Position numbers and translations under genes: made by a program
Notes under the pieces: generated by a model
The model's input: the letters and a program-made list of their open reading frames with translations, nothing else
Database searches by the model: none
Told to the model about the DNA's origin: nothing
Part shown: piece after piece, positions 8,641-15,106 of the stretch
Layout of the letters: each line of letters starts with the position of its first letter
Position numbering within the stretch: position 1 is the stretch's first letter
NCBI RefSeq assembly: GCF_901521055.1
Contig: NZ_CABEGA010000029.1
Coordinates: 62,001-126,000 of the forward strand
DNA: 64,000 nucleotides
Source: Cellulomonas hominis
Lineage (GTDB): Bacteria; Actinomycetota; Actinomycetes; Actinomycetales; Cellulomonadaceae
Reading direction: 5' to 3'

Positions 8641-9342
8641 GTGACGACCCCGATGCTCGCCGACCTCGACCCCGACCAGCGCCCGCGCGAGCGGATGCTG
8701 CGGCTGGGCGCCGACGCGCTCTCGGACGTCGAGCTCGTCGCGCTGCTGCTCGGTTCCGGACGGCGCGGGTCCAGCGCGCTGGACACCTCCCGCGACCTGC
8801 TGGCGGCGCACGGCGGGCTGACCGGTCTCGCGCGGGCCGACTCCGCCGCCCTCCTCGCGACGCCCGGCGTGGGACCGGCGAAGGCGACGCGGGTGGTCGC
8901 CGCGCTGGCACTCGCCCGCCGGTTCGGCACGTCGACCGACCGCCGGGAGACCGTGCGGACCCCCGCCGACGTCGCGCGGATCGCCCGCCCGCTGCTGCGT
9001 GGCCCCGCGGACGGCCGGGTGGTGGCGGTGGCGGGCGACCGCGCGTCCCGGCTGCTCGGGGCCGTCGTCGTGCCGGGCGCCGACGCGCACGCGACGCCGT
9101 TCGCCGTCCGGGAGGTGCTGGCCGAGACGCTGCGCCGCGGCGGCGTCACCCTGGCGCTCGTGCACCGGCACGACCCCGGCGACCGGCGCCCGCACCCGGC
9201 GGACCTCCTGGCGACCGCCGCGGTCGCCGAGGCCGCCGCGGTCACCGGTGTCCGGCTGCTCGACCACCTCGTCCTCACCCCCGACGCCTGGACCAGCGCG
9301 GCACCCGGTGCAGCACCCGGCGCCGAGAGCGCGGCAGGATGA
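8641..9342 (+). CDS. RadC-like JAB domain protein with altered metal motif
   Basis: A 233-residue protein of the RadC (UPF0758) family. It begins with RPRERMLRLGADALSDVELVALLLGSG, a helix-hairpin-helix (TPGVGPAKATRVVAAL) follows, and the JAB/JAMM domain ends the protein. The metal site HxHx7Sx2D of the family reads HRHDPGDRRPHPAD here: both His and the Asp are kept but the Ser is His. GTG 8641 is chosen for the -10 box seven bases upstream; ATG 8653 is possible. It overlaps the Nudix gene by ATGA. Biological role of RadC proteins is unsettled. Confidence 0.85.
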   Translation: MTTPMLADLDPDQRPRERMLRLGADALSDVELVALLLGSGRRGSSALDTSRDLLAAHGGLTGLARADSAALLATPGVGPAKATRVVAALALARRFGTSTDRRETVRTPADVARIARPLLRGPADGRVVAVAGDRASRLLGAVVVPGADAHATPFAVREVLAETLRRGGVTLALVHRHDPGDRRPHPADLLATAAVAEAAAVTGVRLLDHLVLTPDAWTSAAPGAAPGAESAAG

Positions 9343-9755
9343 GCGGCGTGACCGACCTCGAGCAGCAGCCCCTCATCCGGATCGCCGCGGCGGTCATCGT
9401 CGACGACGCCGGCCGGTGGCTGCTCGTCCGCAAGCGCGGCACGACCGCGTTCATGCAGGCGGGCGGCAAGATCGAGCCCGGCGAGGACCCGCGCGCGGCC
9501 GTGGTCCGGGAGGTCGGCGAGGAGCTCGCGGTGGTCGTCGACCCGGCGCGCGTGCGCGACCTCGGGCGGCGCGACGCGGCTGCCGCGAACGAGCCCGGCC
9601 ACCGGCTGGAGGCCCACGTGTTCGCGGTCGACGGGGTGACCGGCGCGGTGGCGACCGCGGAGATCGAGGAGGCGGTGTGGGTGACCCCCTCGGAGGCGGC
9701 CCGGCTGCCGCTGGCGCCGCTCACCGTGGACCTGCTGGCGGCCGCCGGCGCCTAG
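9339..9755 (+). CDS. Nudix hydrolase
   Basis: A 138-residue protein with a complete Nudix box, GGKIEPGEDPRAAVVREVGEEL, read as Gx5Ex7REVxEEL at about residues 46-67. It hydrolyses a nucleoside diphosphate linked to another group; the substrate cannot be told from sequence. The start overlaps the RadC-like gene stop (ATGA), so the two are translated together, suggesting a shared nucleotide or DNA maintenance theme. Confidence 0.88.
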   Translation: MSGVTDLEQQPLIRIAAAVIVDDAGRWLLVRKRGTTAFMQAGGKIEPGEDPRAAVVREVGEELAVVVDPARVRDLGRRDAAAANEPGHRLEAHVFAVDGVTGAVATAEIEEAVWVTPSEAARLPLAPLTVDLLAAAGA

Positions 9756-9759
9756 GGCG

Positions 9760-10338
9760 TCAGCGCGACGACTCCGACGAGGGCCGCGGGCGGTAGCGGA
9801 GCAGCAGGACACCGTTGCCGAACCGGCGCTCGTCGAGGAGCTCCAGGCCGAGACCGGCGTCGGTCGGGAGCGCGGGCTTGCCGCCGCCCACGGTGACCGG
9901 CCAGACGAACAGGTGGCACTCGTCGACGAGCCCCGCGGCGAGCGCCTGCGCCGCCAGGTCGGCGCCCCCCACGGTCAGGTCACCGCCCGCCTCAGCCTTG
10001 AGCCGGCGGACGGCGTCGACGTCGAAGACGCGCTCGATCGACGTGCGAGCGGTCGGCACCGTCGTCAGGGTCGTGGAGTAGACGATCTTGCGGGGTGCCT
10101 GCCAGACGCCCGCGAACTCCGCCGAGAGCTCGGACTGCGCCGCGAGCTCGGGCATGGTCTCCCAGCCGGCCATCGCCTCGTACAGGCGGCGTCCGTACAG
10201 GAACGTCTCGACGGGCCGGATCAGCTCGGTGTACGCGGCGAGCAGGCCGTCGTCCATCGGGCCGAAGTCGAAGGCGCCTCGGCGGTCCTCGATGTAGCCG
10301 TCGAGGGACATGTTCGTGATGTACGTGAGCGTGGCCAT
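9760..10338 (-). CDS. Dihydrofolate reductase-like (RibD C-terminal) family protein
   Basis: A 192-residue protein with the DHFR/RibD-C fold: MSLDGYIEDRRGAFDFG near the start, FLYGRRLYEAMAGWE, a conserved DLTVGGADLAAQAL NADPH-site motif, and VDECHLFVWPVTVGGGKPAL. Most such actinobacterial proteins are NADPH-dependent reductases of unknown substrate. It converges with the Nudix gene four bases away. A short piece of its 5' coding region recurs at 10891-10923. Confidence 0.88.
   Translation of the reverse strand: MATLTYITNMSLDGYIEDRRGAFDFGPMDDGLLAAYTELIRPVETFLYGRRLYEAMAGWETMPELAAQSELSAEFAGVWQAPRKIVYSTTLTTVPTARTSIERVFDVDAVRRLKAEAGGDLTVGGADLAAQALAAGLVDECHLFVWPVTVGGGKPALPTDAGLGLELLDERRFGNGVLLLRYRPRPSSESSR
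10262..10294. repeat. 33-bp imperfect direct repeat, copy 1 (in DHFR-like gene)
   Basis: Matches 10891-10923 in 30 of 33 bases, same orientation. Here it encodes the YIEDRRGAFDFG segment of the reductase. Confidence 0.8.
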
Positions 10339-10406
10339 CTGCTACCCCCTCGGAGACGATGGCACGGAGCATCCCACCGCCGCCGCGACCCGGGAAGAGG
10401 TTCTTG

Positions 10407-10434
10407 CGGGTCTCCGCCGCTCACGGCACCTCTT
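10407..10434. repeat. 28-bp perfect direct repeat, copy 1 (upstream of DHFR-like gene)
   Basis: Identical to 10987-11014. On the minus strand it holds a ribosome site (AAGAGGTGCC) and GTG start of the 40-residue gene, but the reading frame diverges after five codons, so this copy is a remnant. Confidence 0.85.
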
Positions 10435-10488
10435 TCACGTGGGAGGTGGGTGCCCGACGACGCGGGCTCGCACCCGGCTGACGGCGGC

Positions 10489-10878
10489 TCAGTCCCGTGC
10501 CTCGCGACGCCCGCGCTGCTCCCGCTCGAACCGCTCGATCAGCTGCTCCTCGGTCATGGTGTCCCGCCAATCCACGTGCTCCTCGCGCACCCCGGCACGC
10601 GGTCCGCGGTTCCGTCCTGCCGCCAGTCGCGTCACCTGCTCGATGAAGAGCTCCCGTGCCTCGGCCAAGGACGCGGACCTCCCCACGAGGGTCTTCCGCC
10701 CCATGTCGGCGTACCGGACCTCGTAACCCTCAGCGGTGAGCCGAAGATCCACGTACTCGCTGCTGAGGACCGTCGGAAAGCCATCGACGTGGAAGTCGAG
10801 GCCTTCCAGGAACCCCATACCCAGGCACTCGGCCCGAATAGTCGCGAGCGCCGCGTGGTCGGCCTTGTCCTCACTCAC
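10489..10878 (-). CDS. Putative immunity-family protein, paralogue 1
   Basis: A 129-residue acidic cytoplasmic protein sharing a clear pattern with the proteins at 12145-12522 and 12596-12976: a GLDFHVDGFPTVLSSE segment near residue 22, then YADMGRKTLV, a helix ending in QVTRLAAGRNRGPRAG, and a C-terminal FEREQ helix. I do not know the family name. Because its two relatives sit directly behind the TNT-domain toxin, it is inferred to be an extra immunity protein. Four bases separate it from the 40-residue gene upstream. Confidence 0.65.
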   Translation of the reverse strand: MSEDKADHAALATIRAECLGMGFLEGLDFHVDGFPTVLSSEYVDLRLTAEGYEVRYADMGRKTLVGRSASLAEARELFIEQVTRLAAGRNRGPRAGVREEHVDWRDTMTEEQLIERFEREQRGRREARD

Positions 10879-10881
10879 CGT

Positions 10882-11004
10882 TCACACCTCCCGGAGTCGA
10901 AGGCGCCACGGCGGTCTTCGATGCGTCTGGTAGCGGGCCAGCTTCTCCGCGGGTGACAGCGCCAGCCACTCGTCGATGCTGTCGTACGGGTCTCCGCCGC
11001 TCAC
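10882..11004 (-). CDS. 40-residue unknown protein, possibly chimeric
   Basis: Starts at GTG 11004, overlapping the previous stop (GTGA), with AAGAGGTGCC upstream. The first 26 residues include DPYDSIDEWLALSPAEKLARYQ, a plausible native helix. The last third (THRRPPWRLRLREV) is encoded by DNA that matches the DHFR-like gene in another frame, so the original 3' end may have been replaced by recombination. No family recognised; possibly a truncated gene. Confidence 0.4.
   Translation of the reverse strand: MSGGDPYDSIDEWLALSPAEKLARYQTHRRPPWRLRLREV
10891..10923. repeat. 33-bp imperfect direct repeat, copy 2
   Basis: 30 of 33 bases match 10262-10294. In one frame it still reads RIEDRRGAFDSG, close to the reductase YIEDRRGAFDFG, but that frame is not used here. 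Confidence 0.8.
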
Positions 11005-11014
11005 GGCACCTCTT
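10987..11014. repeat. 28-bp perfect direct repeat, copy 2
   Basis: Identical to 10407-10434 and covers the ribosome site and first codons of the 40-residue gene. Confidence 0.85.
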
Positions 11015-11249
11015 CCCCGCCCGCTGCCGGCCTGACGACCTCGGTGACCGTCGGCAGCCGACCCTTCTCGCTGCTGATGTCCCCCGGTCGCAGGGGGCGT
11101 CCTCGACGGCGGACGGCGTCGTCCAGCGCTCGGGCGTGGAGCGCGGCGATCTCGGCGCGTCGCTCGTCCTCGCTCATGGCGTCCAGCACGTCGGAGCTCC
11201 AGGTGCTCGGGTCCGGACCGGCGTCGTGATCTCCGCCCTCCGCGGTCAT
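11001..11249 (-). CDS. 82-residue unknown protein of the immunity island
   Basis: A small charged protein: an acidic N-terminus, a helix SEDERRAEIAALHARALDDAVRRRG, then RPLRPGDISSEKGRLPTVTEV. ATG 11249 is chosen because AGAAAGG lies nine bases upstream; the longer reading frame to 11312 lacks a site. It overlaps the 40-residue gene (GTGA) and is probably co-transcribed with the island. The function is not recognised; an antitoxin or immunity role is only suggested by place. Confidence 0.5.
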   Translation of the reverse strand: MTAEGGDHDAGPDPSTWSSDVLDAMSEDERRAEIAALHARALDDAVRRRGRPLRPGDISSEKGRLPTVTEVVRPAAGGEEVP

Positions 11250-11315
11250 CGACTGCCCTTTCTGCCCGCCGAAGCGGACCTGTGCTCTGGTGCCGTCGGG
11301 CTGAGCCGACACGCC

Positions 11316-11579
11316 TCAGCGTGTCGAGTAGCTGAACTGCCAGTCGAGTGCGGAAAGAGCGTCGAGACTCAGCTCGGGGTGCCGCTGCCGCATGGTCGCA
11401 AGCGCGACATCGCAGCCCTTCTGCCATCCGAGCGACGCCCAGTCGATGTCGATCAGGTGCATCTCGCGTGCGAGCGCCAGGACGCGGTCGATGGTCGGCG
11501 CCACATGGAGACCGCGATCATCCCGGTCATCGAGAGAGCAGCGTAGCCGCGGATTCCGCGCGACGGCCGCGCGGACCAC
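11316..11579 (-). CDS. 87-residue unknown protein of the immunity island
   Basis: Starts at GTG 11579 with CCGGAGGGG six bases upstream, a strong ribosome site that decides the start. The protein has a basic N-terminus (VVRAAVARNPRLR), a DRDDRGLHV turn, a helix with IDWASLGWQKGCDVALATMR and a C-terminal LDWQFSY. It resembles nothing I can name. It is divergent from the F420 gene, whose ATG is about 50 bases away. Confidence 0.5.
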   Translation of the reverse strand: MVRAAVARNPRLRCSLDDRDDRGLHVAPTIDRVLALAREMHLIDIDWASLGWQKGCDVALATMRQRHPELSLDALSALDWQFSYSTR

Positions 11580-11618
11580 GCGCAGCCCCTCCGGAAGGAC
11601 GCCGTGGGCCGCGCGGCC

Positions 11619-11624
11619 TAGGGT
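11619..11624 (+). promoter_or_regulatory. -10 box TAGGGT, seven bases before the F420 gene
   Basis: TAGGGT ends seven bases before ATG 11632 with no ribosome site between them, suggesting a leaderless transcript. Same arrangement as at 8628-8633. Confidence 0.45.
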
Positions 11625-11631
11625 CGGCGGC

Positions 11632-12108
11632 ATGGCCCGATCCATCGCGACGACGCGCACCGTCGACCTGCCCGAGCTCCTCGACTTCGTCCGCCCCCGG
11701 CACCACCTGCTCCTCGTGACCACGCGGCGCGACGGCCGGCCCCAGGTCTCACCGGTCAGCGGTGGGGTCGACACCGAGGGCCGCATCGTCATCTCGACGT
11801 ACCCGGGGCGCGCGAAGACCGTCAACGCCGAGCGCGACCCGCACGTGTCGGTCTGCGTGCTGTCCGACGACTGGAACGGCGCCTGGGTGCAGGTCGACGG
11901 CGACGCCGAGGTCCTGCACATGCCAGAAGCGGAGGATGCCCTCGTAGACTACTACCGCTGCATCGCGGGCGAGCACCCCGACTGGGACGAGTACCGCGCC
12001 GCGATGCGGGTGCAGGGCAAGAGCCTGATCCGCGTCACGCCGACCCGCTGGAGCCCGATCGCGACCGGCGGGTTCCCGGCCGACGTGGCTGCGCGGCTCG
12101 ACGGCTGA
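11632..12108 (+). CDS. PPOX-class F420-dependent oxidoreductase
   Basis: A 158-residue split-barrel flavin/deazaflavin-binding protein. LLLVTTRRDGRPQVSPVSGGVDTEGRI, STYPGRAKTVNAERDPHVSVCVL and the C-terminal IRVTPTRWSP are typical of the actinobacterial PPOX F420 family. It probably uses coenzyme F420 for an unknown reduction. It stands alone between the two halves of the immunity island, on the opposite strand, and may have been there before the island grew. Confidence 0.85.
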   Translation: MARSIATTRTVDLPELLDFVRPRHHLLLVTTRRDGRPQVSPVSGGVDTEGRIVISTYPGRAKTVNAERDPHVSVCVLSDDWNGAWVQVDGDAEVLHMPEAEDALVDYYRCIAGEHPDWDEYRAAMRVQGKSLIRVTPTRWSPIATGGFPADVAARLDG

Positions 12109-12148
12109 CACCCGACCCTGTAACTGAACCTGCCGGGTCGGGTGTCAG
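12105..12148. terminator. Bidirectional hairpin overlapping two stop codons
   Basis: Arms CTGACACCCGACCC (12105-12118) and GGGTCGGGTGTCAG (12135-12148) match perfectly. The left arm holds the stop of the F420 gene and the right arm the stop of the convergent immunity-like gene. Confidence 0.65.
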
Positions 12149-12522
12149 CGCGGCGGGCCGTACTTCCGCTCGAACTCGGCCAGGTACTCCTCGTCGCTGA
12201 GGCCGGCGCCCCAGTGCACGACAGGCCGGGTCTGCCCGGCGTACGGCCCGCGCCCGCGCCCGGCGGCGAGCCACGCGACCTCCTCGACGAACTGGGCGGC
12301 GACCGCGTCCACGGTCGACGCAGTCGCCACCGTCCGGTGCCGGCCCATGTCGACGTAGTCGACGGTGCACATACCAGGTTCGGCGCGCAGCTCGACGTGC
12401 TCGCTGCTGAGCGAGGTCGGGAAGCCGTCGACGTGGAAGTCGAGCCCCTCGACGAACCCGCTGGCGAGGCACTGCTCGCGCAGCTCGGCGAGCCGGGGGT
12501 CGGCGGGGGTGGTGGGGCTCAC
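12145..12522 (-). CDS. Putative immunity-family protein, paralogue 2
   Basis: A 125-residue protein. GTG 12522 is preceded by GGAAGG at a good distance. Shared family marks: GFVEGLDFHVDGFPTSLSSE near residue 20, DYVDMGR, the FVEEVAWLAAGRGRGPYAG block, and a terminal EYLAEFERKYG. It lies 73 bases downstream of paralogue 3, which itself overlaps the TNT toxin, so it is probably in the same transcript. An antidote role against TNT-type toxins is inferred. Confidence 0.7.
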   Translation of the reverse strand: MSPTTPADPRLAELREQCLASGFVEGLDFHVDGFPTSLSSEHVELRAEPGMCTVDYVDMGRHRTVATASTVDAVAAQFVEEVAWLAAGRGRGPYAGQTRPVVHWGAGLSDEEYLAEFERKYGPPR

Positions 12523-12595
12523 GGGCTGACCTTCCGGAGGATGCCGACGGCGACCAGGCCACCGCGCCAGGGGGCTCGCCTTCCCGCTCGGAGCG

Positions 12596-12976
12596 CTACA
12601 CGGTGCCCGGACCGAAGTCACGCTCGAACGCCGCCACCGCCTCGTCGTACGACAAGGGTGGGACGGTCTCGCTACGGGAGCGTCCCGCATACGGTCCTCG
12701 CCTGCGCCCCGCCGCCAGCCACGCCACCTCCTCCAGGAAGACGTCTCGCACGCTCTCGATCGTGGCGCCTTCCGCGATGACGCTCTCGCGCCCCATGTCC
12801 GAGTAGAGCGCCTGCCATCCGGAGGGTGTTTTGACGAGGACGATCAGCTCGCTGCTCAGCGGCGCATGCGAGCCCTCGATGAAGAAGTCGACCCCGCTGA
12901 CGAAGCCGCGCGCGAGACACTCGTCGTAGAGCTCGCGAGCCGCATGACCCGTGGGCGGGGGTGTCGCGTCGCTCAT
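12596..12976 (-). CDS. Putative cognate immunity protein of the TNT toxin (paralogue 3)
   Basis: A 126-residue acidic protein with the same layout as its two paralogues: GFVSGVDFFIEGSHAPLSSE, YSDMGRESVI, VFLEEVAWLAAGRRRGPYAG, and a C-terminal AVAAFERDFG. ATG 12976 overlaps the toxin stop by ATGA and has AGGAAGG seven bases upstream; tight coupling right behind the toxin is the usual place of the cognate immunity gene, as with the TNT antidote IFT of mycobacteria. No similarity to IFT is claimed. Confidence 0.75.
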   Translation of the reverse strand: MSDATPPPTGHAARELYDECLARGFVSGVDFFIEGSHAPLSSELIVLVKTPSGWQALYSDMGRESVIAEGATIESVRDVFLEEVAWLAAGRRRGPYAGRSRSETVPPLSYDEAVAAFERDFGPGTV

Positions 12977-14337
12977 GTCGCCTTCCTGATGATCCCTAGA
13001 CGTTCCAGCATGTCCTGCTTGAGTGCTTGGGTGACTACCGACCCGTCGGGCTGGACCGCGGTCGTGACGAACTGGTGCTGGACGCCCCCACCATCCTGAC
13101 CGAACCATCCCGCGATGCGCGACGTCTCCAGCTGCACGCGCCCGGACTGCACGAGCGGGTGGTTCGTGTCGACGGTCCAGCCGGTCCGCTCGAAATTCAA
13201 CCGGTCCGGAGGGAGGGACCGCGCACCGAAGGGAGTATCAGCGGGCGAGAAGTAGGTACCGCCACCACCACCGATCCGGTCCAGCGGGAGGTGGTCCGTC
13301 CCGGTGAGCGGGCGGACCGACACCGTTCCCGGAACAGCACCGTCATGGGGAGGCCAGTTCCAGGACGGCTCCCCGTGGCTGGTGTGCGAGTGGTACTGCT
13401 CCGCGAACTCCTCGCGGGTCAGTCCGCCGAAAGGGTCGTAGTCCGGTTCGACGATCCGGACGTTGTCCGGGTGGATGTGCGGGTCGAGCAGCTGGTCGTA
13501 CGTCGACCGGCGCGCCCCATCTCCGACCGTCATCCCGCTCGGGTGCGTCGGCACGCCGTCCCCGGCACCCCGAGCTGAGCCGGGCAGCCGACCGCGGACA
13601 CTGCCCGCCAGCTCGGCCAGCGCGTCCTTCAGTGCCGACAGCAGGTTCTTGAGCGACCGCGCCGAGGTCAGCACGTCGGTCACGGACGTCCCGACCCGTG
13701 CCGCGAGCTGCCCGACCCGGGTGGTGACCTGGCCGACGACGTACGGGGTGGCGAGCCCGACGGTGACGACGAGCTCCGCGGCCCAGGAGATGATCGCGCC
13801 GACGAGCGAGGCGAGGGTGTCGCGGACCAGGTCGTGCACGACCTGCACCACGGTGGAGCAGGTGCGCAGCGCGGAGCCCATCGCGGAGGCGGAGCCGCCG
13901 GCGGCACGGACCCGGTCGGCCAGACCGTTGGCGTAGGCGGCGTAGGCGGCCACGGACGCGCCGGACATGGCCTCGAGGTCGGCCGTCACCACGCGGTTGA
14001 GCTCGTCGCCTGCGGAGGCCATGGACGCGGCGATGTTGTCCCAGGTGGCCGCGTGGCCGAGGACCGCGCCGGCGTCCCCGGTCAGGTCGTTCAGCCAGCC
14101 CTTCAGCGGCTCGAGGTGTTCCATCAGCCAGCCGAGACCGGCCCCGATCAGTGAGCCCAGCGGGTCCATGACGGTGGCGGCGGTGTCCATGGCGACGCCG
14201 ACGCCGGACAGGCCGGCGGCGAGCCAGTCACCGGACTCCAGGGAGGACGACAGGTCGGTCAGCGACTCGAGCAGGCCTGCCCCGCCGAACGCGGTGGACG
14301 TGTCGACCGGCGCGGCGACGAGGGGGTTGGCCGTCAT
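12973..14337 (-). CDS. ESX/WXG100-like toxin with C-terminal TNT (NAD+ glycohydrolase) domain
   Basis: A 454-residue protein. Residues 1-290 are alanine-rich helices of the kind found in actinobacterial type VII secreted polymorphic toxins. A linker (about 290-325) leads to a TNT domain starting near W328. Family landmarks are visible: PGT, LDRIG with R354, GTYFSP with Y362, TPFGARSLPP with R373, WFGQDGGGVQHQF with Q420. These correspond by order and spacing to the Arg/Tyr/Arg/Gln of the tuberculosis necrotizing toxin, which cleaves NAD+. The ATG at 14337 overlaps the EspC-like gene (ATGA) and is preferred over an unsupported longer frame. Confidence 0.85.
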   Translation of the reverse strand: MTANPLVAAPVDTSTAFGGAGLLESLTDLSSSLESGDWLAAGLSGVGVAMDTAATVMDPLGSLIGAGLGWLMEHLEPLKGWLNDLTGDAGAVLGHAATWDNIAASMASAGDELNRVVTADLEAMSGASVAAYAAYANGLADRVRAAGGSASAMGSALRTCSTVVQVVHDLVRDTLASLVGAIISWAAELVVTVGLATPYVVGQVTTRVGQLAARVGTSVTDVLTSARSLKNLLSALKDALAELAGSVRGRLPGSARGAGDGVPTHPSGMTVGDGARRSTYDQLLDPHIHPDNVRIVEPDYDPFGGLTREEFAEQYHSHTSHGEPSWNWPPHDGAVPGTVSVRPLTGTDHLPLDRIGGGGGTYFSPADTPFGARSLPPDRLNFERTGWTVDTNHPLVQSGRVQLETSRIAGWFGQDGGGVQHQFVTTAVQPDGSVVTQALKQDMLERLGIIRKAT

Positions 14338-14669
14338 CGGTGCCCACCCAGGCCCTGGGCCAGCGTGTGCATCCGCTGCTCGACCCGCGCGTCGGCCTCG
14401 TCCATGGAACGGGCCATCGCGCCGAGCTCGGTGACCATCGCGTCGGTCGCCTCCCGCACGGCTGACACGGCGTCGCGGGCGGTGGCGTCGACGCCCGACA
14501 CGATGCCGGGCAGGAACGAGCACAGGACACCGAACGCGCCGTCGTGCAGCTTCACCGACGCGGCTGCACTCTGGGCGACGCCGAGCTCGTCGGCGACCTG
14601 GGCCACCCGCGAGGCGTGCCGGCGCAGGACGTCGGTGTCGACACGGAGCTCGGCAACCACAGCCGTCAC
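14334..14669 (-). CDS. EspC-like type VII secretion partner
   Basis: A 111-residue helical protein, VDTDVLRRHASRVAQVADELGVA in front, a hydrophobic middle (FGVLCSFLPGIVSGVDATA) and a second helix with SMDEADARVEQRMH. This is the pattern of EspC/WXG100-type ESX targets that travel with a larger effector. GTG 14669 overlaps the YbaB-like stop and its own stop overlaps the toxin start, so the three genes are translationally coupled. No ESX machine genes are in the window, so the secretion apparatus must be elsewhere. Confidence 0.75.
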   Translation of the reverse strand: MTAVVAELRVDTDVLRRHASRVAQVADELGVAQSAAASVKLHDGAFGVLCSFLPGIVSGVDATARDAVSAVREATDAMVTELGAMARSMDEADARVEQRMHTLAQGLGGHR

Positions 14670-15037
14670 CGCAGACGCGCGGCGAGCTCGCCGCGCAGGT
14701 GCTCGGTGACCCCTGAATCCGGTCCGAAGGCCTGCTCGGTGAGCTGCAGGGCCTGCCGCCCGGCGTCCCGTGCCGCAGTCCGCACGGTGTCGAGGACGAG
14801 CGCCGACAGGTCGCGGGCGGTGAGGTCGACGGCGGCGTCGGCGAGCACCAGGTCGAGCAGCTGGCCCGACGGGTCCACCTCCGCGGTGACCTCGCCGCGC
14901 GGGCTCCGTGCGGTGCCGCGCACCCGGGCGAGCTGCTCCTGAACCTGCTGCGCCAGCACCGCGCGCTGCTGGGCAGCGGCGATGTCCGCCTGCACCCGCT
15001 CGATGGCCGCGTCCGGGTCGTCGAAGAAGGAGGTCAC
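14666..15037 (-). CDS. YbaB/EbfC-family nucleoid-associated-like protein
   Basis: A 123-residue protein: a helix with AIERVQADIAAAQQRAVLAQQVQEQLA, a small sheet containing GEVTAEVDPSGQLLDLVL, then a helix ALVLDTVRTAARDAGRQALQL. This is the YbaB fold. In actinobacteria such genes often precede type VII effector cassettes, in place of a housekeeping role. GTG 15037 is chosen since the upstream frame has no hydrophobic or conserved content; its ribosome site is weak. Confidence 0.7.
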   Translation of the reverse strand: MTSFFDDPDAAIERVQADIAAAQQRAVLAQQVQEQLARVRGTARSPRGEVTAEVDPSGQLLDLVLADAAVDLTARDLSALVLDTVRTAARDAGRQALQLTEQAFGPDSGVTEHLRGELAARLR

Positions 15038-15106
15038 GCCGGGCAGGCTACCTGGGCTCGCGCCGTGCGCGCGCGAGGTGACCGGCACGGTTCACCCGAC
15101 CGCCCG

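Noticed and set aside
10221..10424. A second copy of the 40-residue gene starting in repeat B (VSGGDPQEPLPG...)
   Set aside because: Shares only the first five codons, then runs out of frame into the DHFR-like gene; a remnant.
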